This document shows, piece after piece, positions 14,394 to 21,479 of a DNA stretch of 64,000 nucleotides (the first letter of the stretch is position 1; each line of letters begins with the position of its first letter). Below the pieces are notes generated by a model. It was not told where the DNA came from and did no database searches. It worked only from the letters and a program-made list of their open reading frames with translations. The position numbers and the translations under genes are program-made. The DNA comes from Cinclus cinclus (Eukaryota > Chordata > Aves > Passeriformes > Cinclidae), in assembly GCF_963662255.1 (NCBI RefSeq), contig NW_026912129.1:620001-684000 (forward strand), in the 5' to 3' direction.

Positions 14394-14913
14394 TGTACTG
14401 GTTTGAAAAGCAAAACCAGTGAGACTTCAAGTCAGTAGTACAATTTTTAATAGGGAAGAGGAAAAAAAAAAAGAAGAAAAAAACAAAATACATGCAATAA
14501 TAAAAAATAAAACCACTGACAGAGTCAGAATACAACCTGATACCCTGTCAGTCAGGGTGCTGGTGCAGTTTTCCTCCAAAGGGTCCAGCGATGATGTGGA
14601 TAAGAACCTGGTTCTTCCTCTGGAATCCAGTGGAGAAAGGCTGCTTTTGGCGTTCTAAACCTCAGTTTTTATCTAGGTAGGAAAGGCTTGGCTCATCCTC
14701 CTGGCTGGAGCATCTCCCAATGGGATGAAGTAATCTTATCAGTTCTACAGTAGGACTCAATGGCCCATTAACAGAAGATACTTCCCACAGAGATAAGGAT
14801 GATCACCCTTATCAGTGATGGCCCATCAACAGAAGACATTTCCCACAGAGATAAGGATGATCACACTTCTCAGATGGTAATAGAATATGTATGTTGTATT
14901 GTAAACCAGGACA
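14394..14913 (-). repeat. 3' LTR of the provirus
   Basis: A 520-bp terminal repeat, reading TGTCCTGG to CCAGTACA on the minus strand. It is identical to the 5' LTR except for G/A at 14439/20065 region and T/C in the CTTATCAG/CTTACCAG stretch near 14812/20438. It contains a duplicated 46-bp element in U3, a TATA-like AGATAAAAAC, a pyrimidine tract and an ATTAAA before the CA end. Short open frames inside it are incidental. Confidence 0.96.
14446..14451 (-). promoter_or_regulatory. Candidate poly(A) signal ATTAAA in the 3' LTR
   Basis: The minus strand reads CTATTAAAAATTG, about 55 bases before the LTR end. ATTAAA is the commonest variant of the AATAAA signal, and no AATAAA was found on this strand of the LTR. 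The same hexamer is at 20072-20077 in the 5' LTR, as expected for LTRs. Confidence 0.5.
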
Positions 14914-14941
14914 TAATCCACCCCTTATTCTATTACCATCT
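14872..14941. repeat. Perfect 16-bp inverted repeat across the polypurine tract/U3 border
   Basis: AGATGGTAATAGAATA at 14872-14887 (inside the LTR) is the exact reverse complement of TATTCTATTACCATCT at 14926-14941 (outside it). The spacer of 38 bases holds the purine tract and the LTR terminus. The outer arm exists only beside the 3' LTR; the 5' LTR flank is satellite. Confidence 0.9.
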
Positions 14942-14995
14942 ACATTATACCCAAACCAATACCCTATATATTTACATATAATACAGAATGAAACC
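14914..14995 (-). other. pol-3' LTR spacer with polypurine-tract candidate
   Basis: Only 82 bases lie between the pol stop and the 3' LTR, so env is absent rather than degraded. On the minus strand the stretch next to the LTR reads GAATAAGGGGTGGATTA, an imperfect polypurine tract where plus-strand DNA synthesis would start. It is interrupted by T residues, less clean than in most retroviruses. The adjoining AGATGGTAATAGAATA (14941-14926) is one arm of an inverted repeat reaching into U3. Confidence 0.6.
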
Positions 14996-17900
14996 CTACA
15001 CACAGTTCTCTCTTAAAATAAGGTTTCCTTGCGGTACACAGCGGGTTTCTCCATCTTTCTGCATTACCCACCAAGTGTAACCAGGTCCTTGAGCAAAAAC
15101 AATCCCACTGATTGGTTTGCCTTTGCCTGTGGTGGGATTGATCCAAACAGTCTTTCCTAAAATACCTTTCATGTGTACCACAGGGATTTTGTCTCCATCC
15201 ACTGTGTGCAGGGGTTCAGATTGGGCAGGACCGGCTCGATTGATGGACCCTCTGGTGTTGACCATCCAGGTGGCTTTTGCCAAGTTCATTTCCCAATTTC
15301 TGAAGGTTCCCCCACCGAGTGCCTTCAGGGTAGTTTTAAGGAGTCCATTGCACCGTTCAACTTTCCCGGCAGCTGGTGCGTGGTAAGGGATATGATATAT
15401 CCATTCAATACCATGTTCTCTGGCCCAGGTGTTGATAAGGCTGTTCTTGAAATGGGTTCCGTTGTCTGACTCAATTCTTTCGGGGGTACCATGCCTCCAA
15501 AGGACTTGTTTTTCTAGGCCCAAGATGGTGTTGCGGGCAGTAGCATGAGGCACAGGGTAGGTTTCCAACCATCCTGTGGTTGCTTCCACCATGGTCAGTA
15601 CGTAGCGCTTGCCTTGGCGGGTTTGGGGAAGGGTGATGTAGTCAATTTGCCAGGCTTCCCCATACCTGTACTTTGACCATCGTCCACCGTACCACAGAGG
15701 CTTCACCCGCTTGGCCTGTTTGATTGTGGCACAGGTCTCACAGTTCTGGATGACCTGTGAGATGCTGTCCATAGTAAGGTCCACCCCTCGGTCACGGGCC
15801 CATCGGTATGTTGCATCTCTCCCCTGATGACCAGAGGCATCATGGGCCCAACGAGCTAGGAATAATTCTCCCTTGTGCTGCCAGTCTAGATCCACTTGTG
15901 ATATTTTTACCTTGGCAGCTCGGTCCACCTGCTCGTTGTTGTGATGCTCTTCATTAGCTCGACTCTTAGGTACATGCGCATCCACATGTCGAACCTTCAC
16001 GGTTAGCTTCTTTACTCGGGTGGCAATGTCCTGCCAAATCTCAGCAGCCCAGATGGGTTTCCCTCTGCGCTGCCAGTTGGGCTTTTTCCAGCGATCCAAC
16101 CATCCCCACAGAGCATTAGCTACCATCCATGAGTCAGTGTAGAGATAGAGCTTTGACCACTTCTCCCGTTCGGCAATATCTAAAGCCAGCTGGATGGCTT
16201 TTAACTCTGCAACCTGACTCGATCCACCTTGTCCCTCGGTAGCTTGTGCAACTTGTCGTGTGGGGCTCCATACTGCAGCTTTCCATTTTCGGTTAGTGCC
16301 TACAACTCGGCAGGAACCATCAGTGAAGAGGGCATATCGTCTTTCAGTCTCCGGTAGCTCATTGTATGGTGGGGCTTCCTCGGCACGTGCCACTTGCTCC
16401 TCCTCTTCAGAAGATAACCCAAAAGTCTCACCTTCCGGCCAGTTTGTAATTATTTCCAGAATCCCAGGGCGATTCGGATTTCCAATACGGGCGCGCTGAG
16501 TGAGGAGGGCAATCCATTTGCTCCATGTAGTGTCAGTGGCATGATGTGTGGAAGGAACCTTTCCCTTGAACATCCAGCCCAGTACCGGTAGTCGAGGTGC
16601 TAGAAGCAGCTGTGTTTCAGTGCCAATTACTTCAGAGGCTGCTTGAACTCCTTCATAGGCAGCCAAAATTTCTTTCTCTGTGGGAGTGTAGTTGTTTTCA
16701 GACCCTTTGTAGCTTCTGCTCCAGAATCCCAGTGGTCGACCCCGAGTCTCACCAGGTACCTTCTGCCAAAGGCTCCAGGATAGACCATGATTTCCAGCTG
16801 CAGAGTAGAGCACGTTCTTTACCTCTGGTCCTGTCCTGACTGGACCAAGGGCTACCGCATGAGTGATCTCTTGCTTGATCTGGGTGAAGGCTTGCTGTTG
16901 TTCAGGGCCCCAGTGGAAATCATTCTTCTTGCGGGTAACCAGGTAGAGAGGGCTCACAATCTGGCTGTACTCAGGGATGTGCATTCTCCAAAAGCCTATG
17001 GCACCTAGGAAAGCTTGTGTTTCCTTCTTGTTGGTTGGTGGAGACATAGCGGTGATCTTGTTAATTACCTCTGTTGGGATCTGACGACGTCCATCTTGCC
17101 ATTTGACTCCTAGAAACTGAATTTCCTGAGCTGGTCCCTTTACCTTACTTTGCTTAATGGCAAAACCAGCCTTCAGCAGAATCTGAATAATCTTCTCTCC
17201 TTTCTCGAAGACTTCCCCTGCTGTGCTCCCCCATACAATGATGTCATCGATATACTGTAGATGTTCAGGAGCCTCACCCTTTTCCAGTGCAGCCTGGATC
17301 AGTCCATGGCAGATGGTGGGACTGTGTTTCCACCCCTGGGGCAGTCGGTTCCAGGTGTACTGCACCCCCCTCCAGGTGAAAGCAAACTGAGGCCTGCACT
17401 CTGCTGCCAGAGGAATGGAGAAAAATGCATTGGCAATGTCAATGGTGGCGTACCACTTTGCTGCCTTGGACTCCAGCTCGTACTGGAGTTCCAGCATATC
17501 TGGCACGGCAGCGCTCAGCGGTGGAGTCACTTCATTCAATGCACGATAGTCCACAGTCAATCTCCATTCTCCATCAGACTTGCGCACAGGCCAGATGGGG
17601 CTGTTGAAGGGTGAGTGGGTTTTGCTGACCACCCCTTGGCTTTCCAGTTTACGAATCATCTCATGGATGGGAGTCACAGAGTCTCTGTCGGTACGGTATT
17701 GCCGACGGTGTACTGTTGTTGTGGCGATTGGTACCTGTTGCTCTTCAACTCTCAATAGTCCCACAGCAGAGGGGTCATCTGAGAGACCAGGTAAGGTATT
17801 CAGTTTTCTGATGTCTTCTGTCTCTACAGAAGCTATCCCAAAAGCCCAGCGATATCCCTTTGGGTCTTTGAAATACCCATTTCGAAGATAGTCTATGCCG

Positions 17901-18187
17901 AGGATGCATGGGGCCTCTGGGCCAGTCACGATGGGGTGTTTCTGCCACCCTTTCCCAGTTAAACTCACTTCGGCCTCTACTACAGTCAGCTGCTGGGATC
18001 CTCCTGTTACCCCAGAAATAGAGATTGACTCTTCTCCTACATACCTTGATGGCATCAGGGTACATTGGGCGCCGGTGTCAACCAAAGCCTTATGTTTTTG
18101 TGGGTCGGATGTGCCAGGCCATCGGATCCACACAGTCCAGTAGATCCGATTGTCCCTCTCCTCTACCTGGCTAGAGGCAGGGCTCCT
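14996..18187 (-). CDS. pol: Pol: protease, reverse transcriptase, RNase H, integrase
   Basis: An uninterrupted frame of 1063 codons after the gag UAG, probably made as a Gag-Pol readthrough product. There is no obvious ATG at its head; the frame's first GTG is at 18133, and residue numbers count from there. Aspartic protease: DTGA at 19-22 and ILG near 77-79. Reverse transcriptase: Asp232 in motif A, LPQGWKHSP at 264-272, and the active-site YIDD at 294-297. RNase H: Asp605, Glu643, Asp667 and Asp737. Integrase: zinc-binding His764/His769 and Cys798/Cys801, then Asp831, Asp890 and Glu926, the last two 35 residues apart as in DD35E. All expected catalytic residues are present, so the enzymes could be functional. 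It ends in UAG 82 bases before the 3' LTR. No dUTPase domain and no env follow. Confidence 0.93.
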   Translation of the reverse strand, partial: RSPASSQVEERDNRIYWTVWIRWPGTSDPQKHKALVDTGAQCTLMPSRYVGEESISISGVTGGSQQLTVVEAEVSLTGKGWQKHPIVTGPEAPCILGIDYLRNGYFKDPKGYRWAFGIASVETEDIRKLNTLPGLSDDPSAVGLLRVEEQQVPIATTTVHRRQYRTDRDSVTPIHEMIRKLESQGVVSKTHSPFNSPIWPVRKSDGEWRLTVDYRALNEVTPPLSAAVPDMLELQYELESKAAKWYATIDIANAFFSIPLAAECRPQFAFTWRGVQYTWNRLPQGWKHSPTICHGLIQAALEKGEAPEHLQYIDDIIVWGSTAGEVFEKGEKIIQILLKAGFAIKQSKVKGPAQEIQFLGVKWQDGRRQIPTEVINKITAMSPPTNKKETQAFLGAIGFWRMHIPEYSQIVSPLYLVTRKKNDFHWGPEQQQAFTQIKQEITHAVALGPVRTGPEVKNVLYSAAGNHGLSWSLWQKVPGETRGRPLGFWSRSYKGSENNYTPTEKEILAAYEGVQAASEVIGTETQLLLAPRLPVLGWMFKGKVPSTHHATDTTWSKWIALLTQRARIGNPNRPGILEIITNWPEGETFGLSSEEEEQVARAEEAPPYNELPETERRYALFTDGSCRVVGTNRKWKAAVWSPTRQVAQATEGQGGSSQVAELKAIQLALDIAEREKWSKLYLYTDSWMVANALWGWLDRWKKPNWQRRGKPIWAAEIWQDIATRVKKLTVKVRHVDAHVPKSRANEEHHNNEQVDRAAKVKISQVDLDWQHKGELFLARWAHDASGHQGRDATYRWARDRGVDLTMDSISQVIQNCETCATIKQAKRVKPLWYGGRWSKYRYGEAWQIDYITLPQTRQGKRYVLTMVEATTGWLETYPVPHATARNTILGLEKQVLWRHGTPERIESDNGTHFKNSLINTWAREHGIEWIYHIPYHAPAAGKVERCNGLLKTTLKALGGGTFRNWEMNLAKATWMVNTRGSINRAGPAQSEPLHTVDGDKIPVVHMKGILGKTVWINPTTGKGKPISGIVFAQGPGYTWWVMQKDGETRCVPQGNLILRENCV

Positions 18188-18190
18188 CTA
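18160..18190 (-). promoter_or_regulatory. Gag UAG stop and downstream hairpin: candidate readthrough site
   Basis: Gag ends at UAG (18190-18188) and pol continues in the same frame with no further stop. Ten bases after the UAG the minus strand reads CCTCTA-GCCAGG-TAGAGG (18177-18160), a perfect 6-bp stem with a 6-base loop. The UAGAGG that includes the stop codon can also pair with the same CCTCTA, giving two mutually exclusive hairpins. In gammaretroviruses pol is made by suppression of an in-frame UAG stimulated by a structure about 8 bases downstream. The layout here is analogous; activity is inferred. Confidence 0.6.
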
Positions 18191-19486
18191 TTCCTGGTCT
18201 TGGTACACGTTGCTCTCTTCCTGTAGATAGGTTCTTGAGGTCCCTTCAAGAGGATCAGTCATATCATCGTTCTGATACTGTTTGGAGTTCTGTGCACGAG
18301 AGACTGGAGCAGCGTTGACTCTAGGTGAGCTTCTTATGTTCGGTGTCCCTCTTTTCAGTTCACGTACCCGGGCTGCTAAGGAGGAGGTGGGTTTTCTATC
18401 CCACTTCCTCATGTCTTCTCCATGCTCCTGAAGGAAAAACCAGAGGTTACCTCGTGGAGTGTGTCCTTTCTCCCTGGCTGGGAAACGCCGGCTCCTAATG
18501 GCAGAGACTCTTGTTGGTTCTGGTGAGATCTGGTAGTTTTCTGCCTTAAGTTCTTTTTTAAGCTTCTGATGGCCCTCTTCAATCAAGCTCCGGACTTGCT
18601 CAACCAGCCTTGTTTCCACGGTTGAGACATGGGTACGAAATGGGGCAGTGACAGTGTCCTCATAAATTCTTAGTTTATTGGCCAAGACGCCTACCATGTC
18701 CTCACCTTCCCTCCATTGCAGCGTTGCCAGGTAACGGGAGTATATCTCTGGTCCAAGCCGTGCGAATCTCAACCACATCTGTGAGGTGCACCGGACACAG
18801 TCTGGGCTCTTAGGAAATCTCTCATCTTCTGAGAAAATGATCTCCAGCACAGCCAATTCCCTCAGGCATCGGATACCTTGTTCCATTGTGCTCCATTTTC
18901 CTTGGTGCACCTGGAGATCTTCTTTACAAAGGTATCTGTCCTTCACACTTGTCAACAGTCGCCGCCAGAGGCTGAGGGTTTCTTGGGTTTTCCCGATCCC
19001 CTGGTCAATGACCACATCCCGGGACAGAGATCCCAGTTGCCTGGCCTCACTTCCATCCAGAACTGTGTCATTGGCTGCAGCGTCCCAGATGCGGAGCAGC
19101 CAGGTCAGGATGGACTCGTTTGCCTGGCGGGTGAATTCCCTCCGCAGGTCACGCAGCTCACCCAGGGATAGAGAGCGAGTGATGATTTCTGGCTCTGTCT
19201 CTTCTGCTGGGTGCGAAGGTCCTGCCACGTCCTCATCAGTGACTATGCGAACTGATTTGCTCTTTGATTTCTTCTTCTGAACGGGGGCAACTGCTACTGG
19301 TCTGGGCTGTTCTGGTTCGGTGACAGTTTGTGTGGAGATGCTGGTGGCACTTTTTGGTTCCTTCTTCCTGGATAAAAGTCTGTGTAGAGACGGATGCTGT
19401 TGCTTTTCTTTTGGCTCTTTTCTCCTTTGTGACAGTCTGTGCAGACATGGACGCAGTAGATTTGTTTCTTTTTTCCTCTTCCTCAA
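18188..19486 (-). CDS. gag: Gag, capsid-like polyprotein of ERV-L-like element
   Basis: A frame of 432 codons from the ATG at 19486, ending in UAG at 18188. Residues 1 to about 43 look like an out-of-phase reading of the upstream TQT repeats, so the genuine part begins near 19351. From there: a third STQT repeat (51-54), a basic patch KKKSKSKSVR (71-80), an acidic linker, then a helix-rich capsid-like region (about 105-315). This region has LRDLRREFTRQ, ESILTWLLRIWDAA and LSLWRRLLTSVKDRYL, and resembles gag of avian ERV-L-type elements. The C-terminal part has the tract HGEDMRKWDRKP and a basic tail. No CCHC zinc knuckle is seen. It would form the particle core. It lies in the same frame as pol, separated by one stop codon. 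An apparent +1 break at 19351-19355 cuts it from its N-terminal part. Confidence 0.8.
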   Translation of the reverse strand: MRKRKKETNLLRPCLHRLSQRRKEPKEKQQHPSLHRLLSRKKEPKSATSISTQTVTEPEQPRPVAVAPVQKKKSKSKSVRIVTDEDVAGPSHPAEETEPEIITRSLSLGELRDLRREFTRQANESILTWLLRIWDAAANDTVLDGSEARQLGSLSRDVVIDQGIGKTQETLSLWRRLLTSVKDRYLCKEDLQVHQGKWSTMEQGIRCLRELAVLEIIFSEDERFPKSPDCVRCTSQMWLRFARLGPEIYSRYLATLQWREGEDMVGVLANKLRIYEDTVTAPFRTHVSTVETRLVEQVRSLIEEGHQKLKKELKAENYQISPEPTRVSAIRSRRFPAREKGHTPRGNLWFFLQEHGEDMRKWDRKPTSSLAARVRELKRGTPNIRSSPRVNAAPVSRAQNSKQYQNDDMTDPLEGTSRTYLQEESNVYQDQE

Positions 19487-19934
19487 GAATACGCTGCACT
19501 ATACCATGTAGTGTTTTGTTTCTAAGCATGTTGCAGGCTGTGAAGGCTGTGCAGAGAAGACAAAGCAGAACTAACAACAATATTATGCTGTCCTTGGCAT
19601 CCAGAGAGAACTCAACATTTCCAAAAACTGCTGTGCCATGCCTGAAAGATTGGAAAAAATCATCCTTTTCCCCTCCCCCCAGGGGCTGGGTGCGATTGTT
19701 GAGACCCCAGATGTAGCAGCCTAGACTAGGACAAACAAACAAAGTTGAGTATATATTCCGAATGATGTTCATTGCCTCAGAGGTTATCATGCAATAGACA
19801 TAATAGACCAATAAAGCAATTTTTATACCATACCCTGGTCTACACAGGAGCATTACAACCGGCAGATAGTTCCCCATGTGCGGAAAAATATAGAGAGTAA
19901 GATATAAAACCCACGTAAGCATGTTGAGAATCAT
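19236..19934 (-). CDS. 5' gag-region ORF with membrane-segment-like stretches (frameshifted)
   Basis: The first reading frame after the primer binding site. It is open from an ATG inside U5 (20039), but that start would translate through the primer binding site, so the first downstream ATG, at 19934, is preferred. Counting from 20039, hydrophobic stretches lie at about residues 36-66, 70-85 and 151-169, the last very rich in Leu. An N-glycosylation sequon (NRT) is at 115-117. A charged stretch, EEEEKRNK, is followed by two similar repeats ending AQT (200-202) and TQT (219-221). From residue about 230 the frame appears wrong: the third copy of this repeat lies in the +1 frame. The true product most likely continued into the capsid-like frame. 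Membrane segments at the start of a gag are unusual, and I do not recognise a domain. The function is unknown. Confidence 0.6.
   Translation of the reverse strand: MILNMLTWVLYLTLYIFPHMGNYLPVVMLLCRPGYGIKIALLVYYVYCMITSEAMNIIRNIYSTLFVCPSLGCYIWGLNNRTQPLGGGEKDDFFQSFRHGTAVFGNVEFSLDAKDSIILLLVLLCLLCTAFTACNMLRNKTLHGIVQRILEEEEKRNKSTASMSAQTVTKEKRAKRKATASVSTQTFIQEEGTKKCHQHLHTNCHRTRTAQTSSSCPRSEEEIKEQISSHSH
19351..19355 (-). other. Apparent frameshift in an A5 run within gag
   Basis: The minus strand has five A residues here. Upstream, the repeated SxSxQT motif is read in one frame; directly downstream its third copy (SISTQT) is in the +1 frame. The simplest reading is a one-base insertion in the homopolymer. 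A sequencing or assembly error, or a programmed +1 shift, would look the same in this single sequence. Confidence 0.7.
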
Positions 19935-19996
19935 GGTGAATAGGTGGCTGGCAAAATTCAAAATTGTAATGCTGACTTTTTTCTCAGTACCTTCTT

Positions 19997-20014
19997 GCCC
20001 CACGTTGGGCGCCA
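19997..20014 (-). other. Primer binding site, tRNA-Lys (1,2) type
   Basis: The minus strand reads TGGCGCCCAACGTGGGGC, five bases (TTTAT) after the 5' LTR. This is the 18-base complement of the 3' end of the tRNA-Lys isoacceptor used as primer by, for example, visna virus, Mason-Pfizer monkey virus and foamy viruses. All 18 positions match as I know that sequence. The name ERV-L refers to a leucine primer in the mammalian type member, so the primer here differs from the family name. Confidence 0.88.
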
Positions 20015-20290
20015 ATAAATGTACTGGTTTGAAAAGCAAAACCAGTGAGACTTCAAGTCAGTAATACAATTTTTAATAGGGAAGAGGAAAAAAAAAAAGA
20101 AGAAAAAAACAAAATACATGCAATAATAAAAAATAAAACCACTGACAGAGTCAGAATACAACCTGATACCCTGTCAGTCAGGGTGCTGGTGCAGTTTTCC
20201 TCCAAAGGGTCCAGCGATGATGTGGATAAGAACCTGGTTCTTCCTCTGGAATCCAGTGGAGAAAGGCTGCTTTTGGCGTTCTAAACCTCA

Positions 20291-20302
20291 GTTTTTATCT
20301 AG
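20291..20302 (-). promoter_or_regulatory. TATA-like element in the 5' LTR
   Basis: The minus strand reads CTAGATAAAAAC here (same site at 14665-14676 in the 3' LTR). Its position about halfway through the LTR, downstream of the duplicated U3 element and upstream of the ATTAAA, fits a core promoter marking the U3/R region. No start site can be fixed from sequence alone. Confidence 0.45.
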
Positions 20303-20386
20303 GTAGGAAAGGCTTGGCTCATCCTCCTGGCTGGAGCATCTCCCAATGGGATGAAGTAATCTTATCAGTTCTACAGTAGGACTCAA

Positions 20387-20490
20387 TGGCCCATTAACAG
20401 AAGATACTTCCCACAGAGATAAGGATGATCACCCTTACCAGTGATGGCCCATCAACAGAAGACATTTCCCACAGAGATAAGGATGATCAC
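20387..20490 (-). promoter_or_regulatory. Duplicated 46-bp U3 element with GATA-type sites
   Basis: Two direct copies of a 46-bp element lie 58 bp apart in each LTR: 20387-20432 and 20445-20490 here, and 14761-14806 and 14819-14864 in the 3' LTR. They differ at a few positions. Each contains CACAGAGATAAGGATGATCAC, which holds a match to the GATA-factor consensus AGATAAG. Tandem U3 duplications are typical of retroviral enhancers; the binding factor here is inferred only. Confidence 0.55.
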
Positions 20491-20539
20491 ACTTCTCAGA
20501 TGGTAATAGAATATGTATGTTGTATTGTAAACCAGGACA

Positions 20540-20544
20540 CCTGC
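20540..20544. mobile_element. Target site duplication, right copy (CCTGC)
   Basis: CCTGC directly follows the CA... end of the right LTR and continues into ATTGGGTCACAATGG, the normal downstream satellite sequence. It matches 14389-14393 exactly. Confidence 0.97.
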
Positions 20545-21479
20545 ATTGGGTCACAATGGTTCCTTGCTTCTCTTAACCTCTGTGGTGTCACAATGCATCC
20601 CATGCCCTTTTAGGCCACTTGATGTCACAATGAATCATTTGATTCTTGGCCTCCATGTTGTCATAATGGTTCCTTGTTTCTATTGGGCCCCATGCTGTCA
20701 CAATTCATCCCTGGCCCTTTTACGCCCCCTGGTGTCAAATGGGATCCTGGGATTATTAGCCTCCATTGGGTCACAATGGATCCTTGCTTCTCTTAACACC
20801 TGTGCTGTCACAATGCATCCCAAGCACTTTTAGGCCACTTGATGTCACAATGAATCATTTGATTCTTGGCCTCCATGGTGGCATAATGGTTCCTTGCTTC
20901 TATAGGTCCCCATGCTGTCAGAGTTCATCCGTGGTCCTTTTGCGCCCCCTGGTGCCAAAAGGGATTCTTAGATTGTTAGCCTGCATTGGGTCACAATGGT
21001 TCCTTGCTTCTCTTAACCCCTGTGGTGTCACAATGCATCCCATGACCTTTTAGGCCACTTGATATCACAATGAATCATTTCATTTTTGGCCTCCATGGTG
21101 GCATAATTGTACCAGGTTTTAATTGGGCCCCATGCTTTCACAATTCATCCCTGGCCCTTTTAGGCCCATTGGTGTCACAAGGGACCATTAGATTGTTAGC
21201 CTGCATTGGGTCACAATGGTTCCTTGCTTCTCTTAACCCCTGTGGTGTCACAATGCATCCCATGACCTTTTAGGCCACTTGATGTCACAATGAATCATTT
21301 AAATCTTGGCCTCCATGGTCGCGTAATTGTACCAGGTTTTAATTGGGCCCCATGGTGTCACAATTCATCCCTGGCCCTTTTACGCCCCCTGGTGTCAAAT
21401 GGGATCCTGGGATTATTAGCCTCCATTGGGTCACAATGGATCCTTGCTTCTCTTAACCCCTGTGGTGTCACAATGCATC

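Larger units (their letters stand above)
14394..20539 (-). mobile_element. Full-length ERV-L-like provirus, env-less
   Basis: A 6146-bp provirus lies in antisense orientation, with 520-bp LTRs that begin TG and end CA and a 5-bp target duplication. In its own direction the order is LTR, primer binding site, gag region, UAG, protease-RT-RNase H-integrase, purine tract, LTR. Only about 80 bases separate the pol stop from the 3' LTR, so there is no env or dUTPase. Pol reads through without an internal stop; gag has one apparent frameshift. The LTR pair differs at only 2 of 520 positions, both transitions, so the insertion is young relative to the array. The assignment to class III, ERV-L-like elements of birds rests on the gag and pol character and the missing env, not on a search. 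Confidence 0.93.
20020..20539 (-). repeat. 5' LTR of the provirus
   Basis: This is the partner of the left LTR, also 520 bp, and the one that would drive proviral transcription toward lower coordinates. Its right edge abuts the target duplication at 20540-20544. Its left edge is followed after five bases by the primer binding site, which fixes the element's orientation. Confidence 0.96.

Noticed and set aside
14419..14658. A 79-codon frame in the LTR, repeated identically at 20045-20284
   Set aside because: It is duplicated simply because LTRs are duplicated, lies on the strand opposite proviral transcription, and includes low-complexity lysine/glutamate sequence from an A-rich tract.
14914..14995. 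Degraded env or dUTPase between pol and the 3' LTR
   Set aside because: Only 82 bases are present, mostly AT-rich sequence and the purine tract; there is no room for a gene remnant.
15117..18143. Plus-strand open frames of 73-117 codons across pol
   Set aside because: They lie antisense to a continuous pol frame with all catalytic motifs and show no recognisable domain of their own.
18786..19716. Plus-strand frames of 63-164 codons opposite gag
   Set aside because: They are antisense shadows of gag with no independent support.
19958..20161. A 67-codon minus-strand frame spanning LTR and primer site
   Set aside because: It is largely translated from the LTR pyrimidine tract (a run of Phe codons) and overlaps the better-supported 5' gag-region frame.
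20425..20613. A 62-codon frame crossing the right LTR edge into satellite
   Set aside because: It is a chance fusion of LTR and satellite sequence across the insertion border.
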